Origin: Stygibacter sp964604155 | GTDB lineage: Bacteria; Cloacimonadota; Cloacimonadia; Cloacimonadales; TCS61 | DNA length: 64,000 nucleotides | Assembly: GCA_964604155.1 (NCBI GenBank) | Contig: CAZRXY010000105.1 | Span: 1 to 64,000, forward strand | Reading direction: 5' to 3' | In this document: positions 42,915-50,403 of the stretch, piece by piece | Numbering within the stretch: position 1 is the first letter of the stretch | Layout: the number at the start of each line of letters is the position of its first letter | Notes under the pieces: generated by a model | What the model was told of the DNA's origin: nothing | The model's database searches: none | The model's input: the letters and a program-made list of their open reading frames with translations, nothing else | Position numbers and translations under genes: made by a program

Positions 42915-45443
42915 ATGAATAAGGGTCAAATTTTTTTAGTGTTATTTTTGATGACATGTAGGATAATTTTTTCAGCCGGTGACAGACTTCACCTGAAAGT
43001 TGGTGTTTACCAGAACGCCCCCAAGATATATGCAGGAGAAGACGGAAAGGTGTCCGGATTTTGGGCGGAACTTGTGGAATATATAGCAAAAGAAGAAAAT
43101 TGGGATATACAATGGGTAGAGGGTAATTGGGAGCAATGCCTGCAAAATCTGGAAAAGAGCAAGATAGATATCATGGTGGATGTAGCATATACTCCGGAAA
43201 GAGAAAAGAAATATACTTTCCAGAGTGAGACTACTCTGCTGAGTTGGTCAAGATTATATGCCAGACGAGGGACAAAGCTGCAGACAATATTTGATTTAGA
43301 AGGCAAAAAGGTAGCGGGTTTAAGGGGCAGTTACAATTTAGAGGGGACTGAAGGATTTACAGAGATGCTCCGCAAATTCTACATAGATTGCGAGATCATC
43401 CTGCTATCGGACTATAAATCGGTGTTTGAAGCTTTGGATTCTGGTGAGGTGTATGCCGGCATTACTAATAAGGATTTTGGCTCAAGATATGAAGATTCAT
43501 ACGAGATAGAAAGGACTCCCATAGTGTTCCAGCCTGCCAGACTGCTTTTTGCCTTCAATAAAGAATCTGATCTTACTCCATACTTGATCAAAGTTATAGA
43601 TAAACATATTTCGAATTTAAAGGATGATAAGAACTCGATGTATTACAGTTCTCTTGATAAACTTCCGGGAAATGTGAAAAAAGTAACAGCTTTTCCTCTT
43701 TGGATTAAGCTATTAATACTGATAATTCTTTTTATAGCGGCAATATTTTTGGTCTTTATCAGGATACTAAAATATGAAGTAAATCAGAAGACAAGTGAAT
43801 TGCGTTTATCCATAAGCAAATTAAAAATTGCTGAAGATAATTTAACGAAATACCGGGATCAATTGGAGATGCTGGTAGCAGAACGAACAGAAGAGCTGCA
43901 AAAAGTGAATTCGGAATTAGAGAAGGCAAATTCATCATTAGAAGAAGCCAGCCGGCTAAAAAGCCAGTTTCTGGCAAATATGAGCCATGAATTACGATCA
44001 CCACTAAATTCAATTATCGGTTTCACCGGAATAATGATCCAGGGATTATCAGGAGAATTGAACTCAGAGCAGACGAAACAAATGAAAATGGTTTACGAGA
44101 GTGCGCATCATCTTCTGGGATTGATCAATGATATTCTCGATTTATCCAAAATTGAAGCAGGCAGGATCAAGATTTTCTATGAAGAATTAGAACTTATCCC
44201 CCTGATAGATATGGTTCATAAAATGATCTATCCCATGGCAGAAGAAAAGGGACTGCCGATAAATAAAACAGTAGCCGAAAACGTCCCAAAGACCATTTTC
44301 AGTGACCGAAACAGGATAAAGCAGGTATTGATTAATCTGTTATCAAACTCCATCAAATTTACTGAGAATGGGGCAATTACAATCTCCTGTAAGCTATGTG
44401 AGACAGGTGAGACTGTGGAATTTTCCGTGATAGACAGCGGCATAGGGATCAAGGAAGAGGAGCAGAAAACAATCTTTGAAGAATTCACTCAGATAGAGAC
44501 AATCAAGCGGACAAAGCCCGAAGGTACCGGATTAGGGCTGGCAATTTCACAAAAACTTGTACAAATGATGGGTGGCAGAATGTGGGTGGAAAGCAGATAC
44601 GGTGAAGGCAGCACTTTTTCTTTTACAATCCCGCTGTCTCCCGATACAAAGGAGAGCAATTTCCGGCAGGAAAGCGAGTTCTGCAGAGACACCGGTAAAA
44701 AATTGATCTTAACAATAGACGATGAAGAGACGGCTCAGGAGATATTGAAGAAATATCTCACCAGTGCCGGTTATCAGGTAATACAAGCATATAACTATGG
44801 TGATGCCTTAAAAAAAGCATCTGAGCACCAACCTTTTGCCATCACATTAGATATGGTGATGCCGGGCAAAGACGGCTGGGAAATACTGGAACAGCTCAAA
44901 AATGATGAATTAACAAAAGAAATACCTGTAATCTGCATATCCACACTGGATAATCGTGAGCTGGGAATCTCGCTTGGAGCAGTGGAATATCTGGTTAAAC
45001 CAATAGATTCGAGAGTGCTAATGACCGAACTGGAAAGGCTCGAGAAAGAATTCCAAATCAATAAAATTCTTATTATAGATGATAATCCAAATGATATCGA
45101 TCTTTTAATAAAATATCTAAGCAGCCACAGGACATATAAAATACTTGTAGCAACCTGCGGCAAGGAGGGTTTGGAAAAAATTAAAAAAGAGAAGCCAGAT
45201 CTGATAATACTTGACTTGTTAATGCCGGAAATTGATGGTTTTCAGGTAATTAGGATATTTAAAAAGGATCCCGAGGTAAAAGATATCCCGACAATAATAA
45301 TTTCAGCAAAGAAACTGGATGCAAAAGAGAAGCTTTTTCTGGAAAGCAATATAGAAGGTTATATCCATAAGGGTAAATTTGAGAAAGAAGTGCTACTTAG
45401 TGACATTACGCACCTGATCGAAAAAATAGAAAGCAGTAAATGA
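42915..45443 (+). CDS. Hybrid sensor histidine kinase with SBP_bac_3 sensor and two receivers
   Basis: 842 residues from ATG 42915 (GTG at 42912 also open). Signal/anchor, then a periplasmic solute-binding-type (SBP_bac_3) domain at 25-245 (LKVGVYQNAPKIY, FWAELVEYIAKE), TM at about 257-278, a coiled coil, HisKA with the phospho-His at 358 (MSHELRSPLN), HATPase (NLLSNSIKF, DSGIGI, GTGLGLAIS), REC1 from about 597 (LDMVMPGKDG) and REC2 from about 716 (LDLLMPEIDG). Likely reads an extracellular amino acid or similar ligand. Output through the next two genes. Confidence 0.92.
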   Translation: MNKGQIFLVLFLMTCRIIFSAGDRLHLKVGVYQNAPKIYAGEDGKVSGFWAELVEYIAKEENWDIQWVEGNWEQCLQNLEKSKIDIMVDVAYTPEREKKYTFQSETTLLSWSRLYARRGTKLQTIFDLEGKKVAGLRGSYNLEGTEGFTEMLRKFYIDCEIILLSDYKSVFEALDSGEVYAGITNKDFGSRYEDSYEIERTPIVFQPARLLFAFNKESDLTPYLIKVIDKHISNLKDDKNSMYYSSLDKLPGNVKKVTAFPLWIKLLILIILFIAAIFLVFIRILKYEVNQKTSELRLSISKLKIAEDNLTKYRDQLEMLVAERTEELQKVNSELEKANSSLEEASRLKSQFLANMSHELRSPLNSIIGFTGIMIQGLSGELNSEQTKQMKMVYESAHHLLGLINDILDLSKIEAGRIKIFYEELELIPLIDMVHKMIYPMAEEKGLPINKTVAENVPKTIFSDRNRIKQVLINLLSNSIKFTENGAITISCKLCETGETVEFSVIDSGIGIKEEEQKTIFEEFTQIETIKRTKPEGTGLGLAISQKLVQMMGGRMWVESRYGEGSTFSFTIPLSPDTKESNFRQESEFCRDTGKKLILTIDDEETAQEILKKYLTSAGYQVIQAYNYGDALKKASEHQPFAITLDMVMPGKDGWEILEQLKNDELTKEIPVICISTLDNRELGISLGAVEYLVKPIDSRVLMTELERLEKEFQINKILIIDDNPNDIDLLIKYLSSHRTYKILVATCGKEGLEKIKKEKPDLIILDLLMPEIDGFQVIRIFKKDPEVKDIPTIIISAKKLDAKEKLFLESNIEGYIHKGKFEKEVLLSDITHLIEKIESSK

Positions 45444-45450
45444 GAGAATT

Positions 45451-45855
45451 ATGAATCAGAAAATATTAATTGTAGAAGATAATGAAAAGAACCTCTATCT
45501 GGCAAAATTCATGCTGCAGAGGGCAGGATATGAGGTAATCGAGGCAACTAATGGAAAAGAAGGTTATGCCAGGGCAATAGCGGAATCACCGGATTTGATT
45601 CTGATGGATATGCAATTGCCTGTAATGAACGGCTTTGAGGCAACGGCATTAATAAAATCAGATGAAAAGTCCAAAATGATACCTGTGATCGCTCTCACTG
45701 CTTTTGCCATGAAAGGAGATCGTGAAAAAACCCTAGCAGCCGGTTGTGATGAATATCTGGAGAAGCCGATAGACCCAGAGAATTTTGTATTCAAGATTGG
45801 AGAATTCTTTAAAAAGTTTTATCCGGAGGATAAAGATGAAAATCTTAGTAGTTGA
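45451..45855 (+). CDS. CheY-like single-domain response regulator
   Basis: 134 residues, one REC domain: ILIVEDNEKN acidic pocket, LILMDMQLPVMNG phospho-Asp, IALTAFAMKGD and EKPIDPE with the Lys. No output domain, so probably a shuttle in a phosphorelay or a Spo0F/DivK-type regulator. Starts 8 nt after the hybrid kinase; the next gene overlaps its end by 20 nt. Confidence 0.92.
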   Translation: MNQKILIVEDNEKNLYLAKFMLQRAGYEVIEATNGKEGYARAIAESPDLILMDMQLPVMNGFEATALIKSDEKSKMIPVIALTAFAMKGDREKTLAAGCDEYLEKPIDPENFVFKIGEFFKKFYPEDKDENLSS

Positions 45856-47209
45856 TGACAAGCAAGATAATTTATATTATCTGGAAACTCTGCTGGAGGC
45901 ACAAGGGCATCAGATATCTACCGCAGAAAATGGACTTGAGGCACTAAATCAGCTCAGGGCGGCAAAATTTGATCTTATTATCTCAGATATTCTAATGCCT
46001 GAGATGGATGGTTACCAGTTATGCATGGAATGCAAAAAAGACAAGCTGCTAAAGGACGTCCCTTTTGTGTTTTACACAGCCACCTATACGGAAGCCAAAG
46101 ACGAAGAATTTGCTTTGCACCTTGGGGCGGATAAATTTATCAGGAAACCCTTAGAACCAGATAAATTTATCGAATATATTACCGAAATCATTAACACCTC
46201 AAAAGCAGGGAAAAAGAGACTTAAGAGAGCTGTTTTAAAGCCTAAGACAGAGGTTTTTAAGATGTACAGCCAGCGGCTGGTAAAAAAGCTGGAACACAAG
46301 ATGTTCGAAAAAGAAATGGCAGAGAAAAAATATCATGCTCTCTGCAATATTGTGCCGGATTTTATTTTTTCGCTTGATAGTGAGGGCCGATTTGATACCT
46401 TTAACCGAGGTATAGAATTATTTGGTTATGAGCAAAATGAAATAAAAGGTAATCATCTGGCAGATTTTCTCACTCCTCAGGGTAAGTCAATAATCCAAAA
46501 CTATTTGAAGGAAACTAGAGAATTTAAGAAAGTAAAACAAATTGAGCTTGAGCAAAAATTACTCAAGAAGGATAATTCATGGGCAGATATTGAATTGGGC
46601 TTAACTTCATTTATCGACGAGAATGGAGAGTTTACCATTTTTGGTGCCATTAAGGATATAACAAAAACCAGATTACGGGAAAAAGAGTATAAGCAATTGC
46701 TGGATGGGATGAATGATACAGTTTTTGTGATAGGATTTGACGGCAAGTTTTTAGAAGTTAATAAATCTGCTGTCAATAAATTAGGCTATCGTCGGAGCGA
46801 ACTATTAGATATGGGGCCTGCCGATATAGACACTCAACTGGAATCTAGTGATATTGATAAATTAATAAGCGGTATGAAATCTGACAAAATGCAGGTTTTT
46901 GAGACGAAACACCAAAAAAAAGATGGCACAATCTTCCCGGTTGAAATAAGTTCCAGCCATGTTACCTATCAAGGCAAGGAAGCTGTTTTGAGCGTAGCAC
47001 GAGATATCACACAGCGTTTTAAGGCGGAAGAAGAACTGCGGAAATATCGCCAGCATCTGGAAGAACTGGTGCAGGAACGCACCAAAGAACTGGAAAAAAC
47101 GAATAAACAACTGCAGGAATTTAATCAGATTTTTGTGGGAAGGGAATTCAGAATAAAAGAGCTGCGGGACAGGGTAAAAGAGCTGGAAGAAGAGAAAAGA
47201 AATCTCTGA
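45836..47209 (+). CDS. Receiver-PAS-PAS signalling protein without kinase domain
   Basis: 457 residues from ATG 45836 (MKILVVDDKQDN; ATCCGGAGGATAAAG upstream); the frame opens 51 nt earlier but that part lies in the previous gene. REC at 1-120 (SDILMPEMDG), a helical linker, PAS1 (residues about 175-290), PAS2 (300-415), then a coiled coil of about 60 residues ending KELEEEKRNL. No HisKA, GGDEF or HD-GYP follows. May bind ligands and pair with the other two proteins. Confidence 0.87.
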   Translation: MKILVVDDKQDNLYYLETLLEAQGHQISTAENGLEALNQLRAAKFDLIISDILMPEMDGYQLCMECKKDKLLKDVPFVFYTATYTEAKDEEFALHLGADKFIRKPLEPDKFIEYITEIINTSKAGKKRLKRAVLKPKTEVFKMYSQRLVKKLEHKMFEKEMAEKKYHALCNIVPDFIFSLDSEGRFDTFNRGIELFGYEQNEIKGNHLADFLTPQGKSIIQNYLKETREFKKVKQIELEQKLLKKDNSWADIELGLTSFIDENGEFTIFGAIKDITKTRLREKEYKQLLDGMNDTVFVIGFDGKFLEVNKSAVNKLGYRRSELLDMGPADIDTQLESSDIDKLISGMKSDKMQVFETKHQKKDGTIFPVEISSSHVTYQGKEAVLSVARDITQRFKAEEELRKYRQHLEELVQERTKELEKTNKQLQEFNQIFVGREFRIKELRDRVKELEEEKRNL

Positions 47210-47280
47210 GCGATTTTATTCTAATCAGTATTCACTGCTATCCATAGCTGAAGATAAATCGCTCAGATCAATTTTTAAAA
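47205..47280 (+). terminator. Long-loop terminator between convergent genes
   Basis: TCTGAGCGATTT (47205-47216, contains the TGA stop) pairs with AAATCGCTCAGA (47256-47267), 39-nt loop, then TCAATTTTTAAAAAA. It may end transcripts from both sides. Confidence 0.6.
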
Positions 47281-47286
47281 AACTGC

Positions 47287-48036
47287 TTATTGCAGGAGTT
47301 CAACGGGATATTTTCTTCGCAACCGGTTTATTTGGGCAATATACTGTTCTCTCTGTTTAAGATTTTGTAGTTCTTTTTTTACGTCTTGCTCCACCTCTTT
47401 ATAGGACGCTTTCAGGCTATCCGATTTGGAATTTAGTTTAATGAGGTGAAATCCGAATTGTGTTTTTACAGGCTGGCTGATTTCGTCTATCTCAAGCTGG
47501 AAGGCTGCATTATCATATTCGAGAACCATTTGACCTCTGGCGTAATTTCCCAGATTTCCCCCATTGTCTTTGGATGGGCAGCTTGAGTATCTTTTTGCAG
47601 CATTTTCAAATGATATTTCGTTTGCTGTGATCTTTTCACGCAGCTTTTGGCACAGCTCCAGGGAATCAACCAGAATGTGGCTTGTATCGGCAGATTCCGG
47701 TTTATCAAATTTTTCCTGATTATCTTCAAAAAACTCCTCTACCTCTTTATCAGTAGGGATATCAGTGTGCATAGTGCGATTGATATTCAATTGTGTGAGG
47801 ATAAATTCTCTGGCTTTTTGTAATTCAGATTTATAGGCTTCGGTTTCATCAAGCTTATTATCGATAGCATCATAGAGAAATAATTTCTGATTAATCAATT
47901 CATTAACAATCTGCTTGCTGCCCTCTTGATTACGATATTGAGAGGCAATTTGTGGATCGAGTCTATTTAAAAAATTGTCCACATCCTCAAGTGTAATAGC
48001 GATTCCGTTCACTTTTGCTAAAATCCTGCTTTCCAT
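47287..48036 (-). CDS. Parvulin-type peptidyl-prolyl isomerase, cytoplasmic
   Basis: 249 residues, no signal peptide. N-terminal SurA-like helical domain (residues 1-100) and a PpiC domain (113-205): TSHILVDS, AAKRYSSCPSKDNGGNLGNYARGQMV and FGFHLIKL. Such proteins without leader occur in anaerobes and may act in cytoplasmic folding. Divergent from the HD gene; the 169 bp between hold a small GGGGTATGAGTGTCAAATG patch of uncertain role. Confidence 0.87.
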   Translation of the reverse strand: MESRILAKVNGIAITLEDVDNFLNRLDPQIASQYRNQEGSKQIVNELINQKLFLYDAIDNKLDETEAYKSELQKAREFILTQLNINRTMHTDIPTDKEVEEFFEDNQEKFDKPESADTSHILVDSLELCQKLREKITANEISFENAAKRYSSCPSKDNGGNLGNYARGQMVLEYDNAAFQLEIDEISQPVKTQFGFHLIKLNSKSDSLKASYKEVEQDVKKELQNLKQREQYIAQINRLRRKYPVELLQ

Positions 48037-48205
48037 TCAAATCTCCTTTTTATATATTATGCCTCTTTTACAAAAAGGGGTATGAGTGTCAAATGCAATC
48101 CCCCTGAACCCCGCATAACCGGGGACAAAAGATTAATTTTACTTGCAATATTAGTGTAGTTGAAATACTTTGTCGGTAGTTACAACGGGTAAAAGGAGGA
48201 ATAAA

Positions 48206-49009
48206 TTGAAAAAGTCTGCAAAACAAAAGAGTCTTGAGAAAAAGTTACTCAATAAACTCACCGGTAAATCCAATAAATTAGCAACAATGATATTTGAGGA
48301 TGTAGAGATACTCACTTTGCAGGATTATGCCAATACGGTATCTATCCACCGTTTGGGATTTAATGATCATGGACCGGTGCATATGCTTACTGCCACTCTG
48401 AACGCAATCACTATGCTTGATCTGCTGATTGATGCCGGGATAAAGCTCAATCTGGAGCAGGAAGGGCTGGGGACTATAGAAGACAGTCGTATTGCGGTGC
48501 TCTTTGCCACACTTTTGCATGATATTGGGATGACAGTATCCCGAGACAGGCATGAATTTATGGGGGTAAGCCTGGCATTACCAATAATAGACCGGATATT
48601 GAAGCCGTTTTATCTTGAAAATCCCTCCAGATTTGTTGTGCTGCGTTCGCTGATCATTGAGGGAATACTGGGGCACATGGCTACTCAGACTATACAATCA
48701 CTGGAGGCGGGGCTGGTGCTTATAGGAGATGGCTGCGATATGGAAAAGGGACGTGCCAGAATATCTTTGCAGCTTTCTGATGCTGCAAAACGCGGTGATA
48801 TTCACAGATATTCATCGAGAGCAATAAAAAAAGTGACAATAAAAAAAGGCGAATTGAGGCCTGTCAAAATAGAGGTTGATATGACGGAATCGGTTGGGTT
48901 TTTTCAAATAGAAGAGGTCTTGTATCCCAAAATATTATCCAGTCCAGTAAAAAAATATATTGAACTAACTGCCGCCGTGATGGGCGAGGCAGTGAAGCAA
49001 TACCTATGA
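48206..49009 (+). CDS. HD-domain phosphohydrolase
   Basis: 267 residues starting at TTG 48206, 6 nt after AGGAGG; a TTG at 48170 has no ribosome site. An HD domain with HGPVH (first metal His), LLHDIGM (HD pair), a middle HEFMGVSLA and GHMATQ. May be a nucleotide or cyclic-nucleotide phosphohydrolase. Lies alone between the parvulin gene and the convergent AEC transporter. Confidence 0.82.
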   Translation: MKKSAKQKSLEKKLLNKLTGKSNKLATMIFEDVEILTLQDYANTVSIHRLGFNDHGPVHMLTATLNAITMLDLLIDAGIKLNLEQEGLGTIEDSRIAVLFATLLHDIGMTVSRDRHEFMGVSLALPIIDRILKPFYLENPSRFVVLRSLIIEGILGHMATQTIQSLEAGLVLIGDGCDMEKGRARISLQLSDAAKRGDIHRYSSRAIKKVTIKKGELRPVKIEVDMTESVGFFQIEEVLYPKILSSPVKKYIELTAAVMGEAVKQYL

Positions 49010-49093
49010 TTATTATTTATTTTTAGTAAATTGCCTCGCTTTTTTATTTTGGCTCAGAAACCGCATTGCTGCTTCCCACTCCCTTGATAATTT

Positions 49094-49136
49094 CACTCCA
49101 AACAACACATCAAAAAATGTTGTTTTGTTTGGAGTG
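49094..49136. terminator. 12-bp perfect inverted repeat between convergent genes
   Basis: CACTCCAAACAA (49094-49105) and TTGTTTGGAGTG (49125-49136), with CACATCAAAAAATGTTGTT between. Placed between the ends of the HD gene and the AEC gene; likely a bidirectional terminator though there is no long T-run. Confidence 0.5.
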
Positions 49137-49180
49137 CAATATGGGTGTAGAATATTTGAGAGCTGGGCGAGTGATATAAA

Positions 49181-50233
49181 TCAATTAAAATAAAAACTGA
49201 ATAAGCTGATGAGAATCACCGTGAGGGGTACGCAGATAATAGTTGACCAGGTGATAACGTGAGCGGTAGATTTTTTATCAATTCCATAGGGAATAAGGAA
49301 CATATTAGTGCTTGTAATCGGCAAGACAGAATTAATCACGGCAACAGCAAACCAGGCAGCGGGAATGATCTTGATATAAAGCATAAAGCCTAAGATAAAG
49401 GCAAAGATAAGCGGTGTGATAACTGCGGTAAGCAAAAATATCTGTCTTATCCAAATCCAGTGAATATTGTTTTTTACTTTTGTGATACCCAGCAGTTTTT
49501 TTAATTCGGACAATTTCAGGTCTTGCGGATGCATACCTGAGCCTACGTAGAACAGGGCAATAGGGATAGTGAGGGCGGTATAGAATCTGATAAGAGTACC
49601 CAAATTACCCAGGTCTCCAGTGGTAACACCCACACTTTTCTGCAGGATAATAGCGGCAATAACAAAAAGGATAAAATAAAAGGGGTACATTCTGAGGAAC
49701 CAGGGCAGGCTATTGGTTTTTTCCATTTTTTTCTGCTCGTTTTTGTTCATGTGATTAAGAATGTATGGTACAATGGCAAACAGGATAATGCCCACAATTG
49801 CCATAATGATAGCCGCAGGCACTTTCCAGCTTTCTATAGCCAGCATTGCTCCGCCGACAAATGCGGTGCTTCTGCCCTGATTAGTAAACACGGTTTTAAG
49901 ATACAGCGTTTTTTGGGAATCCGTAAGTTTTTGTTTCTTCAATTGACTTTTGGCAAACACATAAGCGATAACATACATAGAAACTAATGCTATACTTATG
50001 AAAGTGACAAAGTGGATTTCTTCCAAGCCGATGCCTGTATCAAGAAATATCCGGAAAACGAGCACCGGAATAAAGAAGTAGAGTACAATGAGTCCTATTT
50101 TTTTCATATTGGCATCAAATTTTTCCTGCGAGAAGATTGATCTCATCAATGTTGCCACCAAAAAGCCCACTAGTATCCAGGGTAAAGTATAAAGCCCGGT
50201 GATATACGGCATAACAGATTGAATTATGTTCAC
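49181..50233 (-). CDS. AEC-family transporter (auxin efflux carrier/malate permease type)
   Basis: 350 residues, ten predicted helices in two halves, with a conserved VLRIFLDTGI/ALTIPIALFYVGSGM pattern and a middle hydrophilic linker (NHMNKNEQKKMEK). Bacterial members move C4-dicarboxylates, malonate or amino acids; substrate not predictable here. The GGGGGAATGCCAG-TTGACA element lies 50-90 bp upstream of its start. Confidence 0.85.
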   Translation of the reverse strand: MNIIQSVMPYITGLYTLPWILVGFLVATLMRSIFSQEKFDANMKKIGLIVLYFFIPVLVFRIFLDTGIGLEEIHFVTFISIALVSMYVIAYVFAKSQLKKQKLTDSQKTLYLKTVFTNQGRSTAFVGGAMLAIESWKVPAAIIMAIVGIILFAIVPYILNHMNKNEQKKMEKTNSLPWFLRMYPFYFILFVIAAIILQKSVGVTTGDLGNLGTLIRFYTALTIPIALFYVGSGMHPQDLKLSELKKLLGITKVKNNIHWIWIRQIFLLTAVITPLIFAFILGFMLYIKIIPAAWFAVAVINSVLPITSTNMFLIPYGIDKKSTAHVITWSTIICVPLTVILISLFSFYFN

Positions 50234-50282
50234 AAATTGCTCCTTTTCTTTTTGGACTTAGGATGGGTATTTCCAATTTTAT

Positions 50283-50323
50283 TGTCAAGCATAAAAAAAC
50301 CCTCTGGCATTCCCCCGAATTTA
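50283..50323 (-). promoter_or_regulatory. Promoter-like element GGGGGAATGCCAG + TTGACA (copy 3)
   Basis: Minus strand TAAATTCGGGGGAATGCCAG, 15 nt, TTGACA, AT-rich tail, before the AEC gene start at 50233. Shares TAAATTC-GGGGG-ATGCCAG with copies 1 and 2. Confidence 0.5.
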
Positions 50324-50403
50324 TTTTTTCTCGGTTGGCTACCGTGTTCCATTCTTTGTTGCGGAACGGTGACCTATTTGGAATCAGGGCTTACGATTTT
50401 GGA

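Noticed and set aside
45785..45836. Longer start for REC-PAS-PAS at 45785
   Set aside because: It would overlap the previous gene by about 70 nt and has a poorer ribosome site than 45836.
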